NCBI GenBank assembly: GCA_029204225.1
Contig: MU833454.1
Coordinates: 1-56,276, forward strand
DNA length: 56,276 nt
Direction of reading: 5' to 3'
From: Diphasiastrum complanatum
Taxonomy: Eukaryota > Streptophyta > Lycopodiopsida > Lycopodiales > Lycopodiaceae
Shown here: positions 1-12,540 of the stretch, piece by piece
How the letters are laid out: each line of letters starts with the position of its first letter
Numbering within the stretch: the stretch's first letter is position 1
Notes under the pieces: generated by a model
Seen by the model: the letters and a program-made list of their open reading frames with translations, nothing else
What the model was told of the DNA's origin: nothing
Database searches by the model: none
Position numbers and translations under genes: made by a program

Positions 1-267
1 GTTCTTACATGGAGTCATGTGCTAAGAAGTACCTGAATCCAAATACCATTCAAAGGCATCCTTGCATGATTGATCTCATATCATCAACGCCTTTTCTTCT
101 TCTTGGGAATTTGTGACAAAGTCAGAGCCTCCTTCTTGGTGCTGTTGCATTTTTTTTTCCCTCACTTCATTGTGCTTGAGGATCTGACAATCTTTGATGT
201 CATGATTGGATCTCTTGCAATATCTGCAAAAGAGTTTGGTCTTGGTAGGTTGTTGTCGACTGTGTTG

Positions 268-979
268 TTATTGTTGTTGTGTTGAATCTATCTGCTCAGT
301 CTTTGTCTTTTTATCCTTGAAGTTCTTCTTCTTGGAATGTTGCTTATTGGAGTACAAGGCCTTGTTACTCAAGATAGATAAGTTCTTTCTCCTTACTTCT
401 TCTTGCAATAAACTTGTTGTCAGCTTTTGGAGTGATAGCACAGGAGTATTGCTCAAAAGCAATACTAGATTGTCGTAGGAGGGAGGAAGACTGGCAAGAA
501 GAGACATACTAGAGTCTTCTATTGAAATAGGCGAACCTATAGCATTTAATTGAATCAGCAACTATTTAAACTCATGTAGATGATCACTGACTAAAGTGCC
601 TTCGCTCATTTTGAGGGTAAGGACTTTTTTTTCTCAGAAAGAGACGAGTCGATACATCTGAAGTTTCATAAATGCTTGTCAAAATATCTCATGCTTCTTT
701 AGAAGTGGAGCAATTTGATACACGAACTATCTGAGTATCTTTTAGATTTAAGGATACAATGGTAAGTGCTTTGCCATCCTTTGCTTCCCATATTGGTAGC
801 ATTTCTGGTTCCGTCAATCTGGCTATTGAATCGTTGACGTATTCCCATAGCTCCTTTTCGATCAGTATCATCCTCAATTTGAATTTCCACATGTGAAAAT
901 CATCTCCTTTGAACTTGTTGATCAAGCGGATCTTTGAGAGTGAACCTTCCATGTAGATCGAAGAACAAAGACTATACAC
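268..979 (-). pseudogene. Ty1/copia gag fragment, element E1
   Basis: Read on the minus strand, 979-689 gives the N-terminal part of a copia gag. It has the block GDDFHMWKFKLRMILIEKEL, typical of the region before the UBN2 gag domain. The part at 561-268 gives the later gag helices (SLLASLPPSYDNL, LTTSLLQEEVRRK) and then a Lys-rich stretch where the zinc knuckle would begin. The two parts are in different frames, so at least one frameshift or small deletion lies between about 560 and 690. The 3' half of the element (protease, integrase, RT) would lie left of position 1. Gag would package the retrotransposon RNA in a cytoplasmic particle; this copy cannot be functional. Confidence 0.85.
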
Positions 980-1060
980 AAATCAAATATAAAACTAGCT
1001 TTGAAAATACGAACCTATTTGGTTCAATTAATCTCAAGACTCTAGTGCATCCAAAATCAT

Positions 1061-1073
1061 GCTCTGGTACCAA
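1061..1073 (-). other. Primer-binding site of element E1 (tRNA-iMet)
   Basis: The minus strand reads TTGGTACCAGAGC, one base from the plant initiator-Met primer site TGGTATCAGAGC. It lies between the gag start at about 930 and an LTR whose end (CATCCCATCA on the minus strand) is at 1076. Confidence 0.75.
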
Positions 1074-1075
1074 TC

Positions 1076-2247
<1,172 letters not shown>

Positions 2248-2249
2248 TA

Positions 2250-2267
2250 TGTGTGTGTGTGTGTGTG
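2250..2267. repeat. (TG)9 microsatellite
   Basis: Nine TG units just outside the proposed outer end of the E1 LTR. Confidence 0.9.
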
Positions 2268-2860
2268 AAGGATTCAATTTGCAACATTGGGCAATTGGCG
2301 ACCGAACTCTTGTTGTGTTCACTCTAAGCACTTGAGCTGATGAGATTTTCTACCATATGTATGTTGTAGTCTCATCACTTATTTAGGACTAACTGTGTGA
2401 TACTTACAACTTGAATGACAAATAGCTATCTCTCACCTCACTAAGCATCAACGCAAAAATAAAACTTATAAACATTGAGAAGTATAAAGTGTCATAAAAT
2501 CGCGTGTGGGCATGAGTGGTAGCGGAAGCTCGAGGATTCAGTGTGGCATGTAGAAACAGAAACGCGACAGTTAGCAGTAGAATTATTCAAGTAGAAGAAT
2601 TCATACAGAATGCGCAAATGAACGACGCAGTAGAGACAAAAATCGCACTCTGATCAACATCAATAGTGAGTACAATAGCTTGAAGTAATAACTTCAGCTT
2701 GTTGAGCGTGATAACGCTGGCTACAGATAACTCTAATTGAAAAAGAATTTCCATTAACTCAATTAACACTTACATAGCCTGATTCAGCTAATATATATAT
2801 TTACAAGTGTCGAGAGACAAAATATCTTACAAGCTTTTAATACTATCTATGCCAGTATTT
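2268..2860. other. Non-coding stretch between E1 LTR and element A LTR repeats
   Basis: No reading frame here resembles a known protein. Its position suggests it is the distal part of the 3' LTR of minus-strand element A, but no LTR end could be fixed. Confidence 0.4.
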
Positions 2861-3672
2861 GCATGTGTACAAAGTTGGTAACCGCCAACCGCCTTTGGGA
2901 TATTTGGTTGTCCAGCTATTTTTAGGGTTGCTGATAAGTTGGCGACGTCGGTCAGCCAATGCAGCAAAAACGCGAAAAAACCGAAAAACCCGAAGGTGCC
3001 TTTATATTGAAGGTTTGCAACTCTTGAAGGTGCCCTTACACTAAAGGTAAGTAAATCCCTAAGGCGCCCTTAAATTCAAAGCAGCGAAGAAGGCCAAGGT
3101 GCCTTAAACTTAAAGGCAGTGAGAAAGGCAAAAAGTGCCTTAGTTTAGAGGCGGCGAAGAAAACCGAAAAAGGCGAAGGTTCCCTAAAATGGTTTTAAGG
3201 TTTTTTGGGTACTTTGTCACATTTTTTGCAAAGAGGAAAAAGGCGAAAAAGTTGAAGGTGGTCCATAAATGGTTTAAGTCATTCTGGTCAGTGTGTCGCA
3301 TTTTCTATGAATGAAAAAGACGAAGAAGACGAGAAAAGCAAAGTTGCCTTTAAGAATGGTTTCTAAGGCATTCTGGCCACTTGGCCAGTGTGTGGCTTTT
3401 TTGTGAAGGGAAAAAGACAAAGAAGACAAAAAAACAAAAGGTGCCTTAAGAATAGTTTCTAAGGCATTCTGGCCACTGGGCCAGTGTGTCGCATTTTTCG
3501 CTAAAGAGCGAAAAAGGTGAAGAAGTATAAGGTGCCTTAAAATAATTATGAGGCACAAGAAATCTCAAGGAAAAAAAATGTGAAGGCTCAAAAATATGTT
3601 GTCGGCCTTCGGTTTTTCAGGATGCTCATTACTTGAACGATTTGTTTAAAGATGAGCATAAGAAATCTAACA
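2860..3672 (-). repeat. 3' LTR of copia element A (far end not defined)
   Basis: On the minus strand the polypurine tract AATAAGGGGGAG is followed directly by TGTTAGATTTC, a standard PPT/3'-LTR junction, so the LTR begins at 3672 and runs to lower coordinates. The left limit given is only where the repeat-rich part starts; the true end may lie nearer 2268. No intact 5' LTR partner was found, because the 5' side of A is interrupted by element T. Confidence 0.55.
2960..3560. repeat. Degenerate tandem repeat array in LTR region of element A
   Basis: Two repeat regimes are visible. From about 2990 to 3185, short units recur around AAGGTGCC(C)TTA followed by AAAGGC and GCGAAGAA. From about 3185 to 3560, longer units recur around GGCATTCTGGCCACT...CAGTGTGTCGCATTTT. 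The ATTCTGG core starts at 3281, 3370 and 3466, giving periods of 89 and 96 bp, with a weaker copy near 3200. Units end in purine-rich tracts (GAAAAAGACGAAGAAG). It lies just inside the LTR boundary at 3672, so it is probably internal to the LTR. Confidence 0.75.
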
Positions 3673-3691
3673 CTCCCCCTTATTATGGATC

Positions 3692-4480
3692 CTAAAAAAC
3701 TTTGATCTTTAGATTTAACATATCGTTAAATTTGAGATGTTGCTCCTTTGATAGACCCTTTGTGAAGTAATCTTCTGCCATGTAATTTATTCTGCTAAAA
3801 ACCAGTTCTACTTCCTTGCTGTGCACTTTCTCTCTGAGATAATAATACCTGATTTCTACATGTTTGCTTCGAGAGTGAATTCTCGGATTAAGAGATAGCG
3901 CTATTGTGCTTTGATTGTCACAATAGATTGTTGTAGGAAGTGTTTGTGCAAGGTCTGCAAGCAGTTGCCTTAGCCAGATCACCTCTTTGGTTGCATTGGT
4001 GGCAGCTATGTATTCGGATTCCGTTGATGATAATGCAACTGAGGTCTGCTTCCGGCTATTCCATGAGATTGGGCCTTGGTATAAAAATACAAATCCAGAG
4101 GTTGATTTTCTGTTGTCAACATCTCCTGCCCAATCCGCATCTATGTAGGCTTCAAGGATGTTGGCAGTTTGGCTGTCTCGGTAGCAGATGCGGAGAGTTG
4201 TCGTTGCTTGAATGTACTTCATGAGCTTTGTTAGCGCTTTCCAATGAGCTACGTATGGATTTGACAAGAATTGGTTGAGTGTACTAACCGAATATGCAAG
4301 GTATGGTCGCATGCAGATTATTGCATACATCAGTGAGCCGATGATGGATTGAAATGGGTAGTGCTTCTTCTCCTCCTTCTTTGCCTCAGTTTGAGGAGAC
4401 TGTTCCTTTGATAGCTTTAGTCTAGTGTCGAGTGGAAAGAGACTGGGTTTGCAGTTGGCTAATCCATACTTTTCCAGCAC
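3692..4480 (-). pseudogene. Element A RNase H domain (copia pol C-terminus)
   Basis: An open stretch of about 262 codons ends the A polyprotein. It starts in the RT thumb/connection (MLEKYGLANCKPSLFPLD) and runs into copia RNase H, with YIDADWAGDVDNRKSTSGFV, SSTESEYIA, CDNQSTIALSLNPRIHSRSK and EDYFTKGLS near the end. These blocks carry the acidic residues of the fold. The stop is followed within about 20 bases by the PPT, so the C-terminus is complete. RNase H would degrade the RNA strand during reverse transcription. The segment itself looks intact, but the RT just upstream has stops. Confidence 0.92.
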
Positions 4481-4484
4481 ATTG

Positions 4485-5430
4485 ATATCATTGTTGACTA
4501 GTAAAGATCAGTATGCTGGGTCAATCTCGTTGAATTCGGATTCCGAGACAATAGTGGGCTAGACCCATGTCAATCACCTTGTATTCCTGGGCCAACATGC
4601 ATTTTGTATCCTTCATCAGATTCAGATTATTACTGAAGAAAAGTGTATCATCTACGTAGAGAGTGATGATGATGAAGTAATCTGATACAGACTTGAAATA
4701 GACATTCTAGTCTGCTGAGTTTGGAATGAGACTATTCTCTATCAGAAATGCGTTGATCTTCTGGAACTAGGCTCTGGGTGACTGTTTCAGCCCATCGAGT
4801 GCCTTGTGGATTTTGCATACAAGATGTTGTTGCTTGCCGTTGAGTTTGTATTCCTCTAGCTGCATCATGTAGATCTCCTCTTTGATGGTTCCATTGAGGA
4901 AAGCGGTCTGGACATCCATCTGGTGGACTTCAAGGTCTGTCGCAGCCGCAAAAGAGAGGAGTAGGTGGATCGATGCATGTTTGACTACTAGGCTAAAGGT
5001 TTCTGAGTAATCCAGATCTGGAATATGGGATAAGCCTTTGGCAACTAGCCTGGCCTTGTAACGATTTAGCCTTTCTTCAGTGTCGTACTTTGCCTTGAAT
5101 ATCCATTTGCATGGAATTGGTTTTCGGTCTTTTGGCAGCTCAGTGAGTGTCTATATTTGATTCTCCATAAGAGAATCGAATTCGGTGTCCATCGTTGCTT
5201 TCCATTGGTCAGCATCAGGTGTAGACATCGCCTCAACAACTGTGTTTGGTTCCTTCATGAAGTAGGAGGCCGGATCATCCATAAATCTGGATGGAGGCTA
5301 TTTGGACCTGTTCGACCTTCTGGGTTGAACTTCGGTCCTCTGATGTGGGTTGACTCGTTGAGGTTCTGACTCATTGTCTGAGTCAGCGTCGAGATTCTGC
5401 AGTTGACTCTCTAGATCAAAATTGACTAGT
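4485..5430 (-). pseudogene. Element A reverse transcriptase (interrupted)
   Basis: On the minus strand the copia RT blocks appear in order: a DQWKATMDTEF-like start, YKARLVAKGL, VHQMDVQTAFLNG, KIHKALDGLKQSPRAWF, then the catalytic YVDD at 4647-4658 and an AHYCLGIRIQRD-like block. At least three in-frame stops interrupt it, some at positions where the family has Trp. It would copy element RNA into DNA in the particle. The order and spacing match a full-length copia RT of about 250-300 residues, so this copy decayed after a full-length insertion and was not truncated. Confidence 0.88.
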
Positions 5431-5439
5431 TGCTCGATC

Positions 5440-6640
5440 TATGAGTCGGAATTATCAACAGCTTTCCCTTTGTGGTCGATGAACTGGTCTTCCACGAAAA
5501 AGACATCTCTACTAGTGAATGCCTTCTCGGTATCCAAATTGTAGAGCTTGTATGCCTTGTGGTTTGGGGAATGGCCGATGACGATCGTTTTTCTACTCTT
5601 GTCATCTAGCTTTCTTCTTAAATCCTCAGGGATCTGAGCAAATGCGATGCATCCAAACACTCGAATATGTTTGAGTGATGGTTTTGATCCTGTCCACCTT
5701 CCCATTCAGGGCTTTGGTGATGGATTGATTCTGTAAATAGGCAGCTGTAGTAACAGCTCCTGCCCATAATTTCTTTGGAAGAGAGGCATGGGCCATCATG
5801 CTCTTGGCACTTTCGATGAGTGTCCGGTTCTTCCGCTCAGCTACACCATTGGACTGAGGTGATTAGTCGGTTGTGTATTGTTAAAGTATCTTGTTGGCCT
5901 TGTAGAACTCCATGAATTCTGTGATGTACTCTCTCTCTCCATCTGTGCATAGGGCCTTGATCTTCCTCTGGGTCTGATTTTCTGCAGGCGCCTTGAACTG
6001 CTTGAAGAATTTGAATGCTTCGGATTTGTTCTTCATATAGTAGGTTGCAGTCCTTCGAGAGAAGTCATCGATGAAGGTTAGAAAATAGAGAGCTCCCCCT
6101 GTGGAAGCAATCTCCATTGGGCCACAAATGTCGCTGTGTACAAGGTCAAGCAAGCCCTTGGATGTATGAACTGAGTCTGAACTGAAGGGACTCCTAGCAT
6201 GCTTGATGATAATACAGCTTTCGCATGGAAAAGTTGACTTGCTGACTGTCGACAGATCTTGTACTAGACTATGAGCTGACATTTGCTTTAGAATAATAGC
6301 AATGGCTGAGTTTGTAAAGATAGTCGCTTCTTCTTCCGTGGCTAGCACCTTCCGAGATTTGTCAAGAATTGTGTAGCCATCCGTATCGAATTCAACCCTC
6401 CGACCTCAATCGATGATTCTGCTAACTGAGAGCAGATTCTTGGTCAGATTTGAAATGTGGATAACGTTGGACAACAACTTGATTTCACTTCTTTTGAATT
6501 CAACCCTGACTGTTCCTTCATCTCCAATTGTATGTGATGAGTTGTCTCCAAATTGCACAACTCGAGAGTGGGTGAATGACTTATAGTCCTTGAACCAATC
6601 ACGATGGTGAGTCATGTGTTGAGTTGCTCCAGAATCTAGG
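5440..6640 (-). pseudogene. Element A protease and integrase region
   Basis: Minus-strand order: the aspartic protease motif DSGATQHMT (Asp codon at 6634-6636), protease core to about 6406, then a pre-integrase Cys block (FPCESCIIIKHARSPF). The integrase core follows with DLVHSDICGPM, FLTFIDDFSRR and CTDGEREY (the family usually has RTDNGGEY), then SNGVAERKNRTL and the GCIAFAQIPEDLRRKLDDKS block of the C-terminal domain. A stop precedes the protease motif, and further stops occur near 6405 and 5880. The integrase would join element DNA to the chromosome. Protease catalytic residues are intact; the integrase Asn-Gly-Gly motif is altered. Confidence 0.9.
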
Positions 6641-6642
6641 TA

Positions 6643-7584
6643 CTAGGAATCGATATCCTGTTGTTCTCCTTCTTTGGTCATGAAAGCTGCTTCATCTTCT
6701 TCTTGTTGTTGCTGATTTGAGTGACTGGTCGTAGCACTATGTGGTTGTTGTTGGAACTGCTTCTTCTTTTCTTTGTTGTACTTCAAAGTTTGGCAGTCCT
6801 TGATTTCATGGCCAGTTCTCTTATAGTATCTACAGAAAAGTTTATGTGCTGGTTGGAATGATGAAGAGCTTGAATTTGATCTTGAACCATTATTTGGTCC
6901 ACACCGTGTGTTGCTCTTCTTGACAATAGAGCCTGACTTTGTAGATTTCTTGGATCTAAACTTCTGATTTTTTGAATACAGAGCTTGAGGATCCGATCTT
7001 GAGCCTAAGGAGGATGCTGATCTTCTAATCTCCTCTTGTAGGAGCAGGGAAATTATTCTTGATAGAGTGAGATGCTCTTGGGTAGAAATTGCCATTACCC
7101 AATTTTCGTAGGCTTCAGATAGACTCGATAATAGAGTCATGAGTGCATCGAAATCTTCTATCACTGAGCTGGTTGTAGTCATCTGCTCCATAAGATTCTT
7201 GAAGGTGTTGAGGTGACTCAAGACACTATTTGCATCAAACATTTTGAGGGTGAAGAATTTCTTCCTCAGATGAAGCTTGGAAGTAACGTCTCTAATGTCG
7301 TAGAGAGTTGCTAGGATGTTTCATGCATCCTTAGCCGTCTAAGCAGCACGTATGTGGCTGATCTGAGTATCCTTGATGTTGAGAGTGATCATGGCAAATG
7401 CTTTGCCATCTCTCAGTCTCCACTTGGTGATGACGGTTGCATCACCTTCTGGTTTGAGCTCTGTGCCATCAACTATGTCCCACAGTTCTTTGGCTAGAAG
7501 TATAACCTTCATCTTGAATTTCCAAAGATGGTAGTTATCTCCATCAAGTTTGTCAAAGAGAAATGAACTAGATGATGGATCCAT
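6643..7584 (-). pseudogene. Element A gag (copia)
   Basis: The gag start at 7584 (MDPSSSSFLFDKLDGDNYHL) has the usual KFKMKVILLAKELW block. It is stopped by TAG and TGA between about 7341 and 7320, then is open again at 7242-6643. The second part has the LLSSLSEAYENWVM and LLQEEIRRS helices, a basic Ser/Asn-rich linker and the zinc knuckle FCRYYKRTGHEIKDC. In the knuckle the second Cys of CX2CX4HX4C is Tyr, so zinc binding would be impaired. Upstream, 7585-7719 is the 5' leader, cut by insertion of element T. B, C and E1 carry related gags. Confidence 0.9.
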
Positions 7585-7714
7585 TCTAGTTGAACATTAC
7601 CATAGTCTAATTTCCAATGCCTAATCTCCTCTAAGTCCTTTGTCTTTGTCCAACGTGTTTCTCACAAGTCCTCTAATATATGTTTTATTTTCTATCATCA
7701 ACTAATTATCTCAT

Positions 7715-7719
7715 GGTCT
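7715..7719 (+). other. Target-site duplication of element T, left copy
   Basis: GGTCT here and at 13684-13688 flanks the two LTRs of T exactly: 5 bp, as expected for Ty1/copia integration. Confidence 0.9.
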
Positions 7720-7968
7720 AGTTAAAATAGCAATGATCGACTTATACAGTGCTTTCTTATTTCGACGGCACCACATGTGCTTAGTTCTAGAATTATCGGG
7801 CCATCTTTCTTTTACGAGCCCTTTGAGTGTTTTTAAGGAACTCATCTTTGTACTTACGAAGTAGTTGAATATATAGTTTGAAGAGAGCAATTTTGAGTTC
7901 TTGTTGCACTTGATGTTGTGCTGTGGTGATTGATCCGGTCGGGTGTTTTCAATTGTGTTTTCTTAACT
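7720..7968 (+). repeat. 5' LTR of element T
   Basis: Starts AGTTAAAATAGC and ends TTTTCTTAACT. The outermost six bases form an exact inverted repeat, AGTTAA / TTAACT. Edges are fixed from both sides: the TSD GGTCT abuts 7720, the PBS abuts 7968, and the 3' copy diverges from this one exactly outside these limits. It would carry the element promoter; AATATATAG near 7870 is a possible TATA signal. Confidence 0.93.
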
Positions 7969-7980
7969 TGGTATCAGAGC
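7969..7980 (+). other. Primer-binding site of element T (tRNA-iMet)
   Basis: TGGTATCAGAGC, an exact match to the usual plant copia primer site, follows the 5' LTR with no spacer base. Confidence 0.92.
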
Positions 7981-9238
7981 CCTTGGTGGCTGGAATCACC
8001 GGACAAGAATAGAGAGCTGCGAATTCACGACAATTTGTTGGCTAGGAAGCACAAAATCGAGTCTGTGAAGATTCGTGGAACGACTCAAAACTGTAAAAAG
8101 GACTCAGAGACAGGAAATTGTTGGTTGAATCAGAAAGCAAGCAAAGTTTGAAGCTGAAAATTTCTTCTAGAGGGTTGCTTGGCGTTTGTGATTGGTTTGA
8201 ATCCAATCGAATACCGTTTGAAGAGCGGTTTGGAGCAGAAGATAACCTACAGTAGGGCGACCTCAGCCAGTTAGGAGCAGCAAAGGAAAGCTCAGGGAAA
8301 GCCTGAGTAAAGCTCAATATATTCTTCTCTTCAAATTTGCTAGGGTTTCAAGGGACAAAATCTGAGATATCTCCTTGTAGGAGGACGTTTTCAAAGCTGT
8401 GAGAGGCTGTGAATGGGCGCTTTGGTAGCGCGATTCAGTGATAGGGAGGCTGCGACTGGCCGTGGAGAAGGAAGGCAGCCAGTACAATCCATGTGGAGCT
8501 GCCATAGCCTGTGAAGGAGAGAGAAGAACTCCATCGCTGAGAGAGAGGAGGAGGAGAGGTCACGGGAACTCTCGTGCGCTTAGTCCTAATCATCAGCTAG
8601 CGGCCCGAAGTGTTCAGTGCTTCGAAGGCCTTTGATCAACACACAAAAGCGTTGACAGCCGTCCGATCTCGATTCATACATATCGACGATGGTTATTTCA
8701 CAACAGGTGGGTCGTTGGATCTAAAGGATCCGTTGGATTGAAGTGAAAAAGTCTGAAGGGGTCTGAAGTGCAAAGTGCATTGCAACTTCATTAAAAATCT
8801 TCAGACCGAAAAAATTGTTGGGTCCCAAGTCTTTGAAGGGTGAAGTTTCTTCACACTGAAGAAACAGTTCAAAAACCCAAATTGCCCTTATTTTAACCTC
8901 CTTTAGCCTATTTTGGCCAAACAAAAGACTATAGCCTCCAAATGAAGGACACCCTGACTGTACCTGCAAGTACGATACACCAAAACAAAGTGATTGTCGT
9001 GGAGAAAGTGTTTTAAGTGTGCCAAAAGTGATTTCACCATTCCACTGGACAGGAAGCTGGGAGTTGGTGACGTGAAGCATTTTGGAAAACGACGCCAGTT
9101 TGGCTTTCAATTTGGTGAAAGAGCGGCGGGTGGCCTGGTAAGCTAAAAATTGCAGGTCATTATTATCGATTTTTGACATCACGGTTGGCTCTAGCATACA
9201 CTTTATAGCCTACAGGTGAAGTTTTAAGTAGTTCGGAG
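7981..9238 (+). other. Long untranslated leader of element T
   Basis: About 1.26 kb separates the PBS from the gag start, compared with roughly 150 bp in elements B and C. No long frame here resembles a known protein. Around 8380-8640 it is more GC-rich, with purine runs such as GAGAGAGGAGGAGGAGAGG. It may hold a packaging signal or captured sequence; the sequence does not decide. Confidence 0.6.
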
Positions 9239-10040
9239 ATGGCAAACATCAATGAGGCAATTTTGGGCGATGCAAGCAAACTTGATGGGGCTTCTAACTA
9301 CAATATCTGGAAATTCAAAATGAAGAGCATTTTGATGGAGAAAGAGTTGTGGGAAATTGTGGCAGGTATTGAAGTCCGGCCAAATACCACTCCAGGTGAC
9401 ATAAGGGCCTTTCATAAAAAGGCGCAGAGAGCATTATCCTTGATCAATCTTTCAGTGAAAGACCATGTGATCACTCACATAAGTGATGCCACGACGGCTA
9501 GGGGAGCTTGGGAAGCTCTTAGAATGCAATTTCAAACTTGCAATCCAGCTCGAGCCATGTTCTTGAAGTCGAGATTGAACGCAGTAAGGATGGAAGAAAG
9601 TGAATCAGTGGGATCCTTCTTCACCAGGATAAAGGAGCTGAGAGATTTACTTGTGGCGATTGGAGAACCAATCAGAGATATTGAATTGGTACATACCACA
9701 ATGAGCAGTGTCTCGGAAGGGCTACAGATGTTTGTGAGCGGCATTACTTCAAGGGAGAGGTTGCCTACTTTTGAAGACTTTCACAGAATCATGTTGCAAG
9801 AAGAGCAGCGTCACGAAGTGGTGAAGTCGAGACAAACCCCATAGGAGGATCAAGCCTTACTTGCTAAAGGCAAGCTGAAAGGATGGAAAAGGATTCTTAA
9901 GAAATCCAGGGATGATGATAATGAAGGAGAGTCGTCATCAAAAGGAAAAAAGAAGAAGAAAGAAAAATGTTACTATTGCCACAAACCGGGTCATTGGGCA
10001 CGTGAGTCTTATAAGAAGAAAGCAGACATAAATGCGGGAA
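9239..10040 (+). pseudogene. Element T gag
   Basis: The frame opens at 9239 (MANINEAILGDASKLDGASN) and contains IWKFKMKSILMEKELWEIV and the UBN2 core (SRLNAVRMEESESVGSFFTR, IMLQEEQRH). A TAG at 9842 stops it after 201 codons, but homology continues in frame into a Lys-rich linker and a zinc knuckle at 9968-10009 (CYYCHKPGHWARES). There the last Cys of CX2CX4HX4C is Ser (TCT for TGT), so this copy lacks a complete zinc site. Gag would coat and package element RNA. Confidence 0.92.
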
Positions 10041-10470
10041 AAGTGACTCAACAAGGAAACATTGTCGAAGATGATGGAGAAAATGATGAGACAAGTGTTT
10101 TCTCATCGGCATTGGCATCCCAAGTTGATGATGGTGCCAGATATTTCATAGACTCAGGCGCCACAAGGCATATGACTGAAAAACGTGATTGGTTTGGAAA
10201 ATTCTCACCAATCCATGATGGGGATAAGGTCACTCAAGCCAATGGAGAGGAATGCCAGATACAGGGTGTGGGCAATAAAATTAAAAACATCCCTAATGTA
10301 TTTTATGTTCTTGGACTCAAAAAGAGTTTGCTTTCTGTTGGTGTAATAGCAAATCAACATCTTAAAGTTGAATTGTCAAGGATGGATGCCTTATGAAGGA
10401 TACGAACCACAACCACAAAGTGGTGGCGAAGGGGTATAGAGATAGTAACTGTGGCCTTTATAATTTGGAT
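10041..10470 (+). pseudogene. Element T aspartic protease
   Basis: The active-site motif is intact: FIDSGATRHMTEKRDWF, with Asp-Ser-Gly-Ala at 10151-10162. It is followed by NIPNVFYVLGLKKSLLSVG, the usual end of the copia protease domain. A frame change at about 10390 separates it from the integrase part. The protease would cut the Gag-Pol polyprotein. Confidence 0.9.
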
Positions 10471-11510
10471 GCTGCAAAACCAGGTGAATATGATTGGGCT
10501 ATCTCAACAGCATCTCAATCTGAGTTGTGGCACAAAAGACTTGGTCATTTCAACTATGGGAGTTTGAGATTGATGGCGAAGCTGAAAATGGTAATAGGGT
10601 TACCGGCGTTGCAGGATGATCATCATGCAATATGTGAAGGATGCATCATGGGAAAGCATCACAAAGAGGCATTCAAGAAAGGTGGAGCTGCAAGAGCTAA
10701 GACCATTGGAACTAATTCATAGCGACTTGTGCCACCTAATGAAGACCATGTCGTTGGGGAAAGCATATTATTTTATGACTTTCATAGATGATTACTCTAG
10801 GAGGACATGGAGTTATTTCTTGAAGAAGAAATCTGACGCTTTTGCTCGCTTCAAGGAGTTCAAAACTTTGGTAGAGAACCAACTAGATGCACACATCAAA
10901 GTGCTAAGATCTGATAGAGGGGGTGAATACAAATCTGATGATTTTGAAGACTTTTGCAAAGAACACGGCATTCAAAGACAATTCACATAGTCACACACAC
11001 CGCACAGTAATGGTGTAGCTGAAAGGAAAAACAGAACTATTATGGAGAGTGCACGCTCCATGATGAAGCAAATGGGCTTGACCGATTCACTTTGGTCGGA
11101 AGCGTGCAGTGTGGCAACGTTCTTGCAAAACAGGAGCCCTACAGTTGCGGTTCCAAATGTGACTCCTGAAGAAGCATTTACTGGAATAAAGCCAAAAATT
11201 GACAAGTTTCGTGTCATTGAATGTAAGGCCTATGTACATGTGCCAAAGGAGGAGCGAAACAAACTTGATGCCAAAGCAATCAAGTGTATCTTCGTCGATT
11301 ATGATGAAACAACAAAAGCTTACAGATGTTTTGATCTTGTAATGAACAAGATTCACATTAGCAAAGACATGATCTTTGATGAAACACATAGGTATGAAGA
11401 TGAAGACTATGCAAGCGGTGAAAGCATCAAGAGACTTCCCACAATTCTGGAGGAAGAAAATGAAGAAGATGCTCCACAAAATGATGCACGTGAAGACGAA
11501 AGTTGAGAGG
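10471..11510 (+). pseudogene. Element T integrase
   Basis: Blocks in order: the HHCC-type N-terminus ([31 protein letters not shown]), then after a frameshift near 10710 the core with [39 protein letters not shown], then SNGVAERKNRTIMESARSM and the C-terminal VPKEERNKLDAKAIKCIFV block. A TAG at about 10988 breaks the core. The acidic residues of the DDE triad are recognisable. The linker to RT (about 11400-11510) is acidic (EEENEEDAPQ) and also ends in a stop. Confidence 0.9.
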
Positions 11511-12540
11511 GCGAATATGAAAGAACACCACCTATTCCAGAGCCTAGGGGGAGGTACTTGCCAATAGGAGCAATAAAGGAGAAATCGGTTGGAAGTAAGA
11601 GACATTACTTGGACACTCCTTGGGATACGTACTCTCCACATAGTGTATCACCTGAATCTAAGATACCAAAATGGTATGAAAAGATCATGAAGGACGCAAA
11701 GCTAAATCAAACAGGATCTAGCACACAAAGTGAGATGAGAAGATCAACATGGGAAAGGAAGTCTCCCATTCGTTATCATGTGAACTATGCCCTAATGACT
11801 GACATTTTGAAGTGTCGAGAGCATCAACCTTTGATGAGGCAAAAGATCAAAAAGAGTGGCAAAGGGCAATGGAAGAAGAGATAGAATCCATCCAAAGACA
11901 CGATATATGGGAGTTGGTTGATCTACCACTTGGAAAGAAACCCATTGACAACAAATGGGTGTTTAGAACAAAGTTTCATGCGGATGGCACAATAGCAAAG
12001 TATAAGGCACGCCTAGTAGTGAAGGGTTATGAGCAAAGCAAAGGAATTGACTATGAAGAGACATTTGCTCCAGTGGCTAAGTGGACTATGTTACGCCTTA
12101 TCATTGCCTTAGCATCTCATTTTGGGTGGAAGATCCATCAAATGGATGTGAAGTCTGCATTTTGGAATGGTGACTTAGAGGAAGAAGTTGACATGGTCCA
12201 ACCGCAGGGCTTCATGGCAAAAGGGCAAGAACAGAAGGTATGTAAACTACACAAAGCACTTTATGGCCTTAAGCAAGCGCCACGTGCATGGTATGGACGC
12301 ATTGACAATTACTTTCTTTCACATGGATTTGTAAGAACAAATTCAGATCCAAATCTTTATGTTCTTATAAATGATGACAACATTGCCTTGATTGTACTTT
12401 ACGTTGACGATATCATTATCACTGGCAATGATGAGAACCTCACTCGTTCTATCAAAGCCAACTTGTGCAAGCAATTTGAGATGACAGATTTAGATCTTAT
12501 GCACTATTGCTTGGGTGTCGAAGTATGACAAACTAGCAGT
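11511..12540 (+). pseudogene. Element T reverse transcriptase
   Basis: Linker sequence to about 11810 is followed by an open RT of about 238 codons (11812-12528). It has WELVDLPLGKKPIDNKWVF, YKARLVVKGYEQ, IHQMDVKSAFWNGDLEEEV, CKLHKALYGLKQAPRAWY and the catalytic YVDD at 12400-12411, followed by IIITGND. A stop after HYCLGVEV ends the frame. The palm motifs are intact, making this the best-preserved RT in the window. Confidence 0.94.
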
